A stretch of 64,000 nucleotides of DNA from Cristatella mucedo (lineage: Eukaryota; Bryozoa; Phylactolaemata; Cristatellidae). Positions 23,501 through 35,200 of this stretch are shown here, one piece after another. The stretch lies in contig WPIO01000003.1 in assembly GCA_009760855.2 (NCBI GenBank), positions 4,646,001-4,710,000 on the forward strand. Direction: 5' to 3'. A program made the translations under genes and the position numbers. Numbering within the stretch: position 1 is the first letter of the stretch; the number at the start of each line of letters is the position of its first letter. Below the pieces are notes generated by a model that saw nothing but the letters and a program-made list of their open reading frames with translations, was not told the DNA's origin and did no database searches.

Positions 23501-25230
23501 TTGAACCTTTTTATCCGTATCGTAAGCAAACGTACTTGATGTATTTTCTGAATTTCATCTATCATCTCTAATTACTATCAACTCCTGTCAAGCTCCTTTT
23601 GTTTTAATCCTGTATCACGGTAGTAGGAGTTATCCCTCAAAATGGCCGCTAATTGGGGGAGCTGTCCCTCCAAAGCATGTTTAAAAAATATTGTACGAAG
23701 ACGGGTTAACTGATTGGCATGAAAATTGGGACAAAGAACACTGGTACCATTAGCGATCGTTTGATATAATATATCTGATGTTTTGACCTTATGATGACCT
23801 TTAAAAGTCCAAGGTCACGTATAGGACTGCTGGTAAAAGGCAACTCCTCAGTTTTCCGGTCAGAACATTTTTTTTGTAGAAATATAGCAAACCAATCAAA
23901 AAATGCAAGACATTCCACTTGTCACTCCCCCCCACAAAAAACTTGAAAATTTTTTTTTGACATGTCAAACTGTTGACTGCCATCACGAACACAGCCCACG
24001 GACACTTTGTGACAGGCTCATTACATGCATACAAACCCATCATGCATACATGCCCATATTTGTAGATCAATTAATTTTTTTTTAACTAACTCATTTAAAT
24101 CAGCTTTACTTTGACGTAAGCAAGCCAGTGCACTAACAAAGGGCTCGGAAAGGGCATTAATTACAGCCATGGTTCAGAATCACTTTTCCGTGATCCGAAA
24201 CTGCGTCTTGTTGAAATATCGAGTTAAGTCTTTGCAGACGACCCCACTAATGGTTATCTGCATAGCACAGTAAAATCCTAGAAATCATATTTACAATATG
24301 GATAATCAACGTCAGAATTCAGAATAAAATGAATATTAATAAATGATAAATGAACACAAACCTAATTTAAACAGTATAAGTCAGTTTGTCCATGCATACC
24401 CAGCATCCTTACTGTACTCCTTTCTTTCTGGCTGAACATAATGATGCATACCATTATAGAAACACTCAAAAGTTAGAATTTCTGATTGAGAACTTCGCAA
24501 TAGTCAAATTGTCGTATGATAACCGAAAGAGTTTCGCTGTAATTGAAATGGATAGTCTATTCAAGGACAAATCAATATCGCTAAAATGCATCCATTTTCA
24601 CATTCATGTGCTATTTTAAGACTATTTATCCACATGTTGACTCTTATATTTTATCTGCATCTTAAAACCACTTTCAAGCTTTTAAAAATTGTGCTCTTAG
24701 CTCCGGTCATCGAATGCCCATTTTGCAATAACTACAACTAAACTACACCCTCATTTATCCCAGCATTCGCTCTAGTTCGTTATGAATGGTCGTCCATACG
24801 GATAGGCTTGCTGGAACTGTGCATGCTATCTTTACCATGTAGTTTCACTGTTCCTTATTTAGTTTACGTAACGTTCTAGATGAAGAGCGATTTCTATTTT
24901 TTTTACAATATTGTAGTATCATTATTATTGGTAGCTTAGAAACAAGTTACTTTCATGAGCTTAAAACTATACACTATTTCTGAAAGTCCGAACCGGGCAC
25001 TGAAACGTTTGCTGTTCCGAGATACTTGCCAGTTAATGAGCTGAAGATGGTACCGTGCTATGCCTACATGACCTGATTCTTTAAAAATCAATCACTCTCT
25101 ATGTGAGAGTTCTGGCTGATAATATTTTAATAATAATGCATACCATTTCTTATCTGACTTAGTAATTGAGAATATAAAATTTAGTAAGTTATCATAGCTA
25201 AACGGAAGACACCTTAATCGAAGTACTTAC
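23501..25230. other. Mostly unassigned; possible old dispersed repeat at 23640-24120
   Basis: The part at 23640-23850 contains the phrase TGACCTTTAAAAGTCCAAGG, similar in style to noncoding dispersed repeats common in invertebrate genomes, but I cannot name the family and see no second copy here. The rest is AT-rich and featureless to my reading. Confidence 0.3.
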
Positions 25231-25257
25231 AATTCTATAGCAGGTTCCGACCTTTGG
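25231..25257 (-). CDS. Very tentative 27-nt micro-exon
   Basis: Lies between CTGGAGATGTCTAG and a strong donor (AATT/GTAAGTAC). Phase 0 reads PKVGTCYRI. Only the donor is convincing; included because the other minus-strand exons of this stretch are also short and symmetric. Confidence 0.15.
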
Positions 25258-26568
25258 CTAGACATCTCCAGTTATGTCAACAAGATAAGTGTCCATATGT
25301 TTGCAACTAAGGTAGGAGTATAATCTATTCTACCGTTTTCCCTCAAAGATCGGGACTTGCGGATAATCTAGTTTGTTTTAGTAAAACGATACATCTGTCA
25401 CAATAAAAACCGCCAACCAAAGAGAGCCAAACTAATCAAATATGAGCTCAAATTCACTTTTAAAATAAAGTGAGAGAACGGTATATTGAAAAGCCGATAG
25501 ACTTTGACTTTTAGAAACTTGGTCATCTTTCGTCCAACTTAGCAAAACACATTGACCGGAGATATTTTAATTAGTGACTGTATCTTCAAAGTTTAGGATT
25601 GTCTGACATCCTTATATCCTCTTGTCTTATATGGGGAAATACTGGAATATCACAAAAAACACTCGAGCAAATTTTAATTTAACTAGTCGTCCCCCCAAAG
25701 ACATTACTTAGACAAGCAGCGAAAAGAAACGTAACATATCCGTTTTGATACCTCATTAAGTGAGATTTTTTAACCACTATAAAGTAGGCGATAAATATGA
25801 TGACATCACCACCAGGTTTTCTTAGGTGTATGCTAGTATAAAATAATAGGTCATTTAATTATGGTCACTTCAAGAACAGAAAAATGCAGGTAAATATCAC
25901 GTGTTAACACTAAACGTCATACATTGGCCCCTAATACTAAATTTAAAAAAAAGTACGGAACCAATACAGAATACAATTCCAAGTGTCGCTAGGGAACATA
26001 TCTTAGCTAATTTATTAAGAAATTTATTTTTGTGATAAATATACGCAACCAAACCAAGAATGAGCATGAACGACCACTAGGCATTGGTGAAAAACATATA
26101 TTTGCCGCCTACGCTCTCTGAATGGTCGAGCCTGATATAGCCATTCAAGTCCACACAAATAAGAGAGCTCTCAGAAATAGATAGGCCCAAAAGCTAATTA
26201 TTCACATGATGTCGTCATTTGAAATAGACGACAAGCAACAACCTCTCAAAAATGCTACCGACCAACCGCTTCAACGATCACCTAATCATGAACCTTTAAG
26301 AGCCAACTAATAAAATCGTACATTAACTCAATAAATACCTATTTTGTAAGGACAGTTGTATAAATTCAATTCTCTCTAAAGGTGTTGACATGTGGCTGAA
26401 TAAAAGAGGTCGAAATAAACCGATTCGAAAACCGTACCCGAATGGTGATGATATAATTTTTATGGCTCAAGTAGAAATGCGATAGCTGAGAAAAACGGTT
26501 ACTGTTTCAGTGTGGATTTTTGTAATTAAAAATAAAATAGCTGTCTGAGAGAAATAATCGACACCTAC

Positions 26569-26682
26569 CTGGGTGGTTGTATACTAACGATAAGAGAACT
26601 TCCGTCGGCGGTGGTATGTACACTGTTGGGGGAGCTGGACGAGGCAAGTATAGCCGCGGACGCAAATCAAAATGATCCATTG
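26569..26682 (-). CDS. Symmetric exon, proline-rich segment
   Basis: A 114-nt exon with a textbook acceptor (CTGCCTTTTTTACTGTTTTAG) and a donor (CCCAG/GTAGGTGTC). Of the three frames only the phase 1 frame is open; it begins MDHFDLRPRLYLPRP and contains the proline cluster PRPAPPTVYIPPPTEV. It enters and leaves in phase 1. It follows the exon at 26768-26869 across an 85-nt intron, and the phases join in frame (the joint codon becomes CCA, Pro). A proline-rich start followed by TEVLLSLVY could be the entry into a fibronectin-III-type domain, but this is inference. I do not recognise the protein. Confidence 0.55.
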
Positions 26683-26767
26683 CTAAAACAGTAAAAAAGG
26701 CAGAAATAAAGCTTAGATGAGCTCCAAGTTTTCGCGTTTAATGAGACACCAAACTCTCGTGACTTAC

Positions 26768-26869
26768 GGTTTTCCTGTATAGATCGGTATAAATTAGTAA
26801 GAAAATCTTTGTGGCATCCTAAAGCATATTCATTGCAAATTCCGAGATACATGGATACGGTTCCAATAA
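26768..26869 (-). CDS. Symmetric exon with two cysteines, present in duplicate
   Basis: A 102-nt minus-strand segment ending at a donor ACC/GTAAGTCACG and starting after CTGTAAAG (weak acceptor). The phase 1 frame encodes 33 residues including YLGICNEYALGCHKDF. It is symmetric (phase 1-1) and joins in frame to 26569-26682. A diverged copy lies at about 29030-29130 and reads YLGIFNKYPLGVND with matching length and several conservative changes; that pattern suggests protein-level constraint at some time. The copy has a TAG in the aligned frame near its start and lacks the two cysteines. Function not recognised. Confidence 0.45.
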
Positions 26870-27417
26870 CTTTACAGAGCCCTAAGTTAGGTCTACGGCT
26901 AGAGCTTGACTGTGTCATTTTTTCTCTTTGCGTCTACCTTTACGGAGAACATCAAGATTCACCGAACAATACATTGGTCGCTTCAAAGGACTTGCGAATA
27001 TAAATGTTTATAAATTTATTCTGATAGCTAGACTCGCTGCTAATCTGGATCCTCAGAGAAAGCCAGTAAAATTGGCACCACGAGAATAAAGAAAGGTTGC
27101 AAATTTTAAGAGACCTGCTTTTTTTCTTGCTAATCTTTGAATTCAAACTTTCGTTTTATCTCAAGCCAGCTGGCACTAACCGTGGGGGTATTGCAAACGG
27201 TGGCTGACTCTTAATATTTGGACAATTCAGAACTCATGATTACAGGATTTTGGAAAGATCTGGAGCTATTGGTCATTAAATTTTGTTTTATACAATATTG
27301 TTTGAATGACTGTTTGATTAGCATTTTCCTTGTTGCTTCAGTATCTTACTACTAAATAATACAGGTAGGCTGAGGCTGATCGAGCAGTCTGATAAATGTG
27401 CCACATTGATGTCTTAC

Positions 27418-27581
27418 CAGCTTTGAACACTGCTTGCAGTGGGGAATAGATTGCTGACTGCAGAACTCAAATGAAGGAACTATTATGTGAAGAGTAAACA
27501 CCTCAACCCAGAGTTGAGAACTGAGGCCACACGTAGTTAACTTTGGGGTCAAGATCGATTTCAAGCGTTCTTTTTGAGTCA
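27418..27581 (-). CDS. Possible exon, Cys-containing
   Basis: A 164-nt minus-strand segment with a usable acceptor (TTTTAAATTTCAG) and donor (AAGCTG/GTAAGACATC). The frame is open through 54 codons and includes LKSILTPKLTTCG and VEVFTLHIIVPSFEF, followed by a CKQC pair. The copy at 29550-29738 aligns without gaps over ~60 residues (MKSVSTPNTTTN...) but its acceptor AG is gone and a stop lies just upstream, so only this unit could be functional. Entry phase 1, exit phase 0. No known family recognised. Confidence 0.4.
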
Positions 27582-27649
27582 CTGAAATTTAAAACTGCAG
27601 TCAAGAGTAACTTTGTTGCCGTCTGCTAAAGTAAGTTAAGCCTTAGTGT

Positions 27650-27857
27650 CCATGTGTGTTTTATTATACTTGGGCTTGAATATTTTGAAAGGATATCTGA
27701 AATGCTAATGCAGCCGTCGCGGATATACTTATAAGTTCCAGAAGTGAGCGGCCCAGAAAAAGTGTCATGACCTCCATTGAGTGAAAAATTATGAGACCTA
27801 CCAGCCTCACTAACTATCAGAACTACTCCCCCACCAAGCAAAGGATCGTATAATCTG
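27650..27857 (-). CDS. Possible exon, fibronectin-III-like C-terminal half
   Basis: A minus-strand open frame whose beginning follows CAACACCAG (weak acceptor). It reads LYDPLLGGGVVLIVSEAGR and then HDTFSGPLTSGTYKYIRDG. The second motif resembles the end of fibronectin III domains in receptor tyrosine phosphatases and related receptors, where a G-P-L-x-x-G-T-x-Y segment forms the F strand. This is a motif-level impression only. The 3' border is unclear; a weak donor TATAA/GTATAT lies inside the frame. It sits directly 5' (in transcript order) of the duplicated exon block. Confidence 0.35.
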
Positions 27858-27989
27858 GTGTTGCGATTGGAATTGCATGGCTATGCTGTCATTGAGCATT
27901 CTAACACTAATAATTTCATCATGCTTCATTTGCCGCAAATATAAATTGCTTGAAAAGGCATTAGGTTTTCGGAGAGTGCCATATCTATG

Positions 27990-28051
<62 letters not shown>
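27990..28051. repeat. (TA)n microsatellite
   Basis: About 60 bp of perfect TA dinucleotide repeat, immediately upstream of a LINE-A 3' end. Confidence 0.97.
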
Positions 28052-28054
<3 letters not shown>

Positions 28055-28057
28055 CAT

Positions 28058-28330
28058 TCTTATTACCTCGTTCCAAATCAAAAGAACTGGAGACCGTGCT
28101 TCAGTTCCTATGCTCGCAAACTCTAGAACTCACTATTGACGAATGTTGCAACGTTCTCTGACATGACGACGTTTAAAAGGAATCTTAAAACGCAACCACA
28201 TATTACAGCATTTTGTTGGTCTTTGTGATTTCATTCGCATGCAAATACCTGCTTAGGTTGTGCAGGCTGCATGCAGATGTTACAGCCAGTCATTTGGTAA
28301 CGCTTTCTATAGATCATCTGTAAATAACAT
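28058..28330 (+). mobile_element. LINE-A 3' end
   Basis: Plus-strand C-terminal RT remnant (equivalent of the LKTFGDRAFSSYAPK and MTTFKRNLKTQPH blocks, 28085-28200) and part of the 3' UTR. Strongly 5' truncated; the break is at the TA repeat. Confidence 0.75.
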
Positions 28331-28989
28331 ACAAAGAGATTTATTTTCAGAGGATTCAATGCAAGCAGATTAATATTAATTATATTATTGACGAAAATGA
28401 GAGCAAAAGATATCTCGACCATATTGCTCTTCCTTGGTTGAGTGTTTGTGTGCAGGTTTACCACCATGTGGTGCATTGCGTTTTTAGACTGGCTGTAACG
28501 GTGGGTCACTGTCTCGGAATCAGTAAAGCTCTCAGGCAGTCATTTGCCTTTGTACTTCTACATTAACCATGCAGGTTTCATAAACAGGCTAAATCCATTT
28601 CTTAAACAACGAGTACGATACGTTTGAGCCTGTTTTTATAGTGACTTTTGGGACAGCAACGCCAAATGACGTTACTTATGCACGAAAAACAAGCTTCCTT
28701 TTAATACAAATGATGTCAACCTGCGATTTTAATGCTCAGGCAGTTTCAAAATATTCCTGAATATGGATTGGGCTTCACGATAGAGAAACCGAAGTTTAAA
28801 CCTCCAGAAAACAAAAGGCAACACACCAGTTCTTTGACATGTGTACTCTGTAACGTGGTTTTTTAATTTACTCCTCTGTAAAATAGCTGTCTCATCTTGG
28901 CACAAGTATTAGCAGTCCTATGCTGTTACAAAGAGGCTGCCTACCTATTTTTCGGAATTCTTTGAAAGTGCAGCAGACTTAATCAAGAA
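28331..28989. other. No recognisable feature
   Basis: Spacer between a LINE fragment and duplication unit 2. Confidence 0.35.
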
Positions 28990-29860
28990 CCTGTGGGCGA
29001 AAGCTGTACCTCATGAACCTTTTTCTGATTCACATTGGTATATTTGATCAAAATATTCATCGTTAACTCCTAAAGGATATTTGTTGAAGATTCCAAGGTA
29101 CTTGAGTAGGGTGCTCACAACCTAACAAAGCGATAAATGAAGTCTAAGGCTACAGTTTCAATGCCTCATTGTTTCTGTTTGCGTGTAACTTTACGGAGAA
29201 CAGCAAGATTCGCTGATCGATACGATGGTCGCTTCATACGCCTAACATAAAATCAGTTGTGGGAATGTATTCTGATCGCTAGGCTCGCTGCATATCTGAA
29301 TTCTCAGAGATAGCTAATAAGCCAAGCACTGTTAGAGTGAAGAAAGTTAGCATATTTTCAGACACCATCTTTCTTTTAATATTGTTATTTGGTGATTTCA
29401 GACTTTAACTTAATCTGTAAACAGCTGGCACAACCCTTGTGATACTCCAAACGGTGGTGTAACTCCAATATATGAAGAGTTTTTATCTGATGATTACATA
29501 ATTTAAAAAAATTGGGCCCATTGTTTAGTTCCCAACGTGTGCATGTAGGCTAATTGAGCAGCCCGATACAGGCGCCCATGCTAGTCTCATCACCACTCGA
29601 CACTGCTTGCAGTAGAAAATAGTTCGCATTCGACAGAACTCGTATGCACGAACTATTTTTCTGAAGAGTAAGCACCGTATCCACGTGCTGAGAACCAATG
29701 GTGTTTGTAGTTGTGTTTGGGGTTGAGACCGATTTCATGTGTTATTTTTGAGTGTAACAGAAGCTGAAAACTGCTGTTAAAACTAGCCCTATTGCCATCT
29801 ATTAAATCCACTGAACGACAGTGCTAAGTAGGCTAAATCTTCTTACATCAATACCGTTGT
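28990..29860 (-). repeat. Tandem duplication, unit 2 (apparently decayed)
   Basis: Aligns with 26760-27650. On the minus strand it contains a signal-peptide-like stretch MLTFFTLTVLGLLAISE at about 29290-29345; unit 1 has LQPFFILVVPILLAFSE at the same place without a start codon. The exon-like block at 29030-29130 has a stop in the aligned frame and the block at 29550-29738 has lost its acceptor AG, so this unit looks pseudogenic. Confidence 0.7.
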
Positions 29861-30019
29861 AATAAAAAAATGTAGCTCCGAATCTAGTAACGTTCACCGA
29901 GTTGTGGAAGTGTACTTTAGAGGTATTCTTGGCTAATAGATATGCTGGATGTTACCCACCATGCACAACCTCAGACTGACTAAAACTTAAGAGACACGTA
30001 CGGGTTTGTGAGACAATAA

Positions 30020-30505
30020 TGTAGAGCAAAGTGCTTACGCTGACCCACAAGGCCCGCCACGGCTTGGCTCCTTCGTACTAAGCTGAACTGCCGCATCAGT
30101 TTCAGCCTGTTCGCGCCCTCAGGTCCTGTGTGGACAATAAATTAGCTGTCCCGTTCCTCTGCTTAAAGACAGTTGGCGACAGAAGCTTTAGCTCTGCAGG
30201 TCCAAGACTGTGGAACTCGCTTCCACAATTCTTACACAACGACATCTACTCTCCAACTGCCGACTATGTCACATCTTTTTCAGCGGTCCTGAACTGCTAC
30301 TTCTATGCTACTCACTACCTCAACTGCTCTCCTAACTCTGCTATGCTTCCCACTTTCTCTTTGTTGCGTGAGACGAAGTCTGTTGGCTACCGAATGCGTA
30401 CCGGAAGCCGCTTAGGCTGTGAGTGTGCTATACAAAACTCTCCTGCATAACACCCACATGGTCTTTATGACTTTGTGGAGTTACTGACGGAGATACAACA
30501 ACAAC
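30020..30505 (+). mobile_element. LINE-B 3' end, sense
   Basis: Plus-strand copy with the clear LINE-B C-terminal block DNKLAVPFLCLKTVGDRSF and SSAGPRLWNSLPQFLHND (30130-30250), the 3' UTR and a short ACA-type tail at 30495-30505. It gives the orientation standard for all antisense LINE-B pieces. Confidence 0.88.
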
Positions 30506-31879
30506 CGTATAAATTGGAGTTACAATTAGTGGTCTAACGCTGCTAAAAAGAATTCCCTATCCTATATGCTGCGGGCAGTAATAGTGCTCAATTTCTTGGA
30601 ATATTATTAATATCTTACTCTTCTATGTTTCCCGATAGGTGTAGCCAATCGAACTGCTGAGGAACCTAAAACCTGAAAGCCAAGGGGGTTTAAAGAAACG
30701 TTGACGATAAGCTGCGAGCTGTTGTGATTGTCAAGCATAAAGAAGGAGACGAGCCTGCCAGAAACCGCACCAGCGATTAACGATTCTGAAAAAAACCTTG
30801 GAATCCTCCTCATAGGAAACCATCCTGTTTTGGAGTTTTATAGGGAATATGTTTTCGTGTTGTGGGCTTCTATTTACAGACTTAGGGTTATGATATTTTA
30901 CTGGTCTACAATTATTACTCACTTATTTCATCATTCACGGATTAGTGATAAGGAGTGCCTTGAAAGATGTATGCTAAGCTTTGGAACCAGTTTTCATAGG
31001 TAGTTATCTCATTTAAACATACTATAGGCAACCCTAGAATGGACTCATCCAAGTTGGCTCGCTGATGAGCGACACCAATTTAAGTACACTTACTGAAGCT
31101 CTGTAGCCTTCGACACATCAAATAGGACTATCTTTCTAGTTCTTGTATTTGTTATAGCGAACTTATTAAAAGCTTGCGAGCAGGCTTGTCTGCTTAGATG
31201 CACCCATCATATTTGCTTAAATTCGTATAACGTGGTAATATTGCAATTTCGATAGATAAGGTTTACTTAGCGCTGCTATATACCAATAAACTTTCATTGA
31301 ATTTTCCATTTGAAGCGAAAGTGAAAAATTTCCGAATTGCCAAAAGATAACGCCAAGCAAATGACATTTAAAAACTTTGACTTCCATTATGGCATGGTGA
31401 CAAAGATAAATGGAAGAACCTCGAGAAAATATTCACTGTGAATGTACTTGCACGTTTTCATCATGGCATTTGTTTAGGGATTGAATGACAATGGTTCAAT
31501 ACTTTAAGCTTTACGAAATATATTCATGTAATCTGCTACCCTATACAACCTGGAAAAATAGTCGTTAGGTCAGCTGTAATGCAATTGCGTGCTCTATACA
31601 ATGACCAAATATACGTCAAAGAACTTTCTTATAATCAGGAAACGTTCATATCAACTGGTTAGTAATAACTTGCACAATAATGGCGTGCAAAAACACACAT
31701 AACCAATTATAAGGAAGTGACTAATGCCAATAGGAGCAAGTTGGTTTTAAGCATATTTTAAATGTCATGAAATAAGGAAGAAATTTTGAACTCTGTATTG
31801 AGTGAGTTTCCTGCTTTGGCTGCCCATGAACAAAAGACACAGCTAGCTCAGGATTTAAGAAATACATTGATCATAACTA
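30506..31879. other. Unassigned
   Basis: Open frames of 60-90 codons at 30607-31003 on both strands overlap each other and have no supported splice sites. The remainder is AT-rich. Confidence 0.35.
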
Positions 31880-32290
31880 TGCATCATTTAAGAACACATT
31901 TACTTTGTAAGCACTTTGCATGTGCTGCAAAGAAATTAAGACTAGATTGCTGTCGATACCATCCCGATTTCAGAATAAACAAAGTAGTTAAACTAGACAT
32001 TTACAGTGTTGACAAGTAAATGAGGTTAGTGATATGCTGCACAGTGTGAAGCCAGGGTAGCAAACAAAGGACGAATCCCAAGAACCTACCGAAAGGTGCA
32101 AGTAAAAAGCCTGTTGTTGGCTTCTTAATAAATGTCCTTAACCTAGGTCCTGTCCTGACGTCTCTGAGAAATGAGCTCCAGGCTTTTAGATGCGATTCAG
32201 GGGCGTCGTCTCTAATTGATTCAAAGTTCATCGAAAGTACTGCCAGCGATTTGAGTTGGACAAAGAGATTTAATACAAACAGCTTAATGC
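31880..32290 (-). mobile_element. LINE-A 3' fragment, antisense
   Basis: The TTGCATGTGCTGCAAAG block (31917-31933) and the later AGCTCCAGGCTTTTAG (about 32172) correspond to the 3' UTR and to the WNSLP-end of LINE-A in reverse complement. Confidence 0.65.
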
Positions 32291-32310
32291 TGAGCTTGTT
32301 TCATAAACAG

Positions 32311-32435
32311 TTAAGGTGCTCGCCCAGTCCATGGTCTGGTTGGGTTTGTGGGCTAGATCCCAGATGTATATGTGAGGCGCCTGAATAGAGATTAAGTTCT
32401 CTAAGGTTCGGTGCAAATGAATTATTAATTATATA
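32311..32435 (+). mobile_element. SINE-B, tRNA-derived, with a LINE-A-like tail
   Basis: A tRNA-like head with an A-box-like GTTAAGGTGCTCG start and a degenerate B box (GGGCTAGATCCC), followed by a 3' part that reads AATAGAGATTAAGTTCTCTA and ends in AATTATTAATTA. Other copies: 55196-55335 (minus) and 36370-36460 (minus, truncated). The 3' part resembles the LINE-A 3' end (AAAGAGATCGAGTTCACTGA at 60370-60389). Its tail meets the tail of an antisense LINE-A at about 32436. Confidence 0.7.
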
Positions 32436-35200
32436 TTACCAGTATAACCATAATGACAATGCACTTATTAAAGTGCCCTCGTTGAGATTGCTGCAATGGA
32501 AGCATGATTGACCGGTGAGTGGTAGCATGGTGGATACACATCAAGAATAACAAGGGTTGGGGTGACTTACATCGGTCAGCATGCACTTACGGATAGTGGC
32601 AGCAAGAACTGTGTCAGCTATCGTATGCTCATAAAAATTTATCACAAGGAGCCGCTAAGTGCTATGATACATTGATGCGTTTTTACTTTTATTTTAACTT
32701 TGGAAGTCTGGAGATATCACAATGCATGTCAGGAGTGAGTTTGAGGATTAGGGAGCATTCGAACGATTACGACAATTTTCCTACGACAAGCCTGTGGAGA
32801 GAGCCGGTAGCACTATACCAAGGTGCCTGAGAATAAAATGACCGGGGAGTGAATAACGATACTTTAAAATCCAAACTCCAAATTTCCAGTGTTTGAAAAT
32901 GGATAAGACCTGACATCAGTGAAGCTTGCTACTGACAGCCAAAGTGTACACTTTTTTACTGACTGTAAGTGTCCGATTGCACTGACAGAAAGACTAACAC
33001 GGAATGGTTCATTTAGAATTCGAGTATGGATGTTACAACTGATTCAAGTAAGTTGGATGTATTATCACATAAAAATACTGTCAAATTCGAGCATTGCTAC
33101 GCAAAAAAATCATCATGTTTGACTTAGGAGCTTATCGGTCCTCTAGTGAGAAGTTGCTGTCGAACAAGAGACTAAAATAGAGGCCAATGTTACAGAAGAT
33201 AAGCCTATATAGTCAATTGGAGATGATATTGTTTCAAATTTCTTATATGGAGATGGTTTTCCTTATTATTTGGTTGATCACGACATCAGGAACAGCCAGA
33301 GGCTTTTAGCAGTTGAATAGCTAACGTCAACAATGCATTCAGCAAAAGATAATGGATAGCTTTAAGTGATAGAGCTTCGACAAAGTTCTAAGTTTAAGTG
33401 CAGCTGTATTGTATATTAATATAAGTTGCGGCATATATTTAGCTTAGCTGTAAAGGCAGCAACAACGAGCTTATGCACGGTGACAAGAAGTGGCCCTAGC
33501 ACAGAGTTAGGATTTAGCCCATACTTAAAGGGCTCCTCAAATGACCTTGCCAGTTCACATCCATAGTATGATCGGACTGAAGCAATCGCATTGATGTACC
33601 ATTATTACCTTGGAAAGATGAGAGGCACCCCAGAAGAATTGCACGATAACTATAATCAAATGCTGAGGTAAGAACGAACCACTCAATTTTACGAGAAAAT
33701 GTTGTCTTTTTTTCTGAGAAGGACTCTATGAGATGAAGCAATAATGATTCTGTAGAGAAGTCATCTATAAAACCAGACTGGAACCTACCAGAAGGTTTTT
33801 TATTTAATTTATTATTTTAATAGATCAACCCTCACTAGTTTTTATTTCTTTGATAGTAAATGACAGACTGCGAGGAATTTGCTCAGTTTCCTTTACCTTT
33901 ATCGTTGCTATGACTACTGGTACAACATATAAAGCTTTTTTTAAACGTGCAGGGACACAAACTGAGGCAAAAAACCTATCTACTAAATGAAATAACCATG
34001 CGATAAGAGGTGTGATTCATATACAACTTTAGGAATTAGGTTTTGAGAGGTAGTAGGTTCATTTGAATAGGAGAATTATTTTACAATGATCTCACTAATG
34101 GTGTCCTCGGTGACCTCATGTCTACTTGGCATTCACGAAATTGAGGGGTGTGAGTCTTATGTCCTATGGTGTATAGTTAGGTATACAGGTCCAGAGATAC
34201 TGCAGCTAGTTTACTTATGAACTCTCTGACCTCGTCTCTATTGCTGACAAAGAAGTTGTAAAAACAAAAGAATAGATAACCAACACAATCACTAGGTAAG
34301 AAGCTAAACTAATGAAGTTTAGGAGATGGTAGATGGCCTTCATATCAATTTTGGATAGCACAAATATGAATATACAACATTTTGTGGGAGGTTAACTTAG
34401 CCTGAACTAGGGTAGGTAGGGATAATACACAGTAGTTCTCGTATGCTTATCGATGGACATTTAGTACAGATCCTATTCGTATTTTCTAAAGCTTGTGCTT
34501 TTAAACATATCTAGCTTAAAATATACGCTAACCATAGGCCCTTTAAGAGCAGGTGCACGAAACTCCTAGTCAGAGAGGAAAGCTTGTGTGTGGGATTGCA
34601 TCTAACCAATGACAACTGGTCGGAAAAGGATTGAGCAACAGGGATGAAGAAGAAACTTTCGCATTGCCAGCCTCTTGTCAAGATTCCTATGGTTTTGCGA
34701 TTCTTAGATTTGATTGTATCTTCATGCAGTCATGTTAACATAACCCGGTGATAATCGATGATGAAGAGATGAACTTACCTTTAGAGAGTGTGTGATCGAG
34801 CATGTGAACTTGTTATGAGAAGGGTCGTGAATAGGAGCAACTAGAGCTAAACAGCCGGTCACTATGCTGAATATGAGATTTAATGTGCTAGCGGTGAAGG
34901 TGCTCAATATTTGACACCTATGTGCAACGTTTAAGCTGTAAGGAATAATTATATTCGGGAAATAAATGTTGAAATATCTTAGACTGAGGAAACATGGTTC
35001 TCTTGCATGCAAACTCAAACGGAGATTGGGAACAGCTGAAATTAACGAAGACCGGATGCCTTGGGAGCTGTCACTTACGGCTACCATTTCAAAATAGCTG
35101 TCGGCGGAAATACAAACTAGGGATTTGAAGAAATGCTTACAGAGGTATGCAGATTGTTTGAACTTGATCAAACCACTCACTATAGTTGAGATTTCACTAT
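32436..35200 (-). mobile_element. LINE-A, long decayed antisense copy
   Basis: Runs from the reverse-complement tail and 3' UTR (32440-32700) through the RT region. The segment at 33470-33800 matches 52460-52530 and other copies (CTTAAAGGGCTCCTCAAATG) and includes the equivalent of the YQSGF motif. It then runs to the 5' region at 34200-35200. The part at 34230-34660 aligns with 36900-37280 and the part at 34800-34980 with about 37480-37600. All frames are broken. Confidence 0.65.

Larger units (their letters stand above)
26760..27650 (-). repeat. Tandem duplication, unit 1
   Basis: A roughly 0.9 kb block that aligns along its length with 28990-29860 in the same orientation. Shared landmarks on the plus strand are TTACGGAGAACA/TCAAGATTC (26940 and 29191), the AGCTGGCAC...CAAACGGTGG stretch (27167 and 29422) and CACTGCTTGCAGT (27427 and 29599). 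It covers three candidate exon blocks (26768-26869, the block near 26950-27150, and 27418-27581). Confidence 0.75.
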
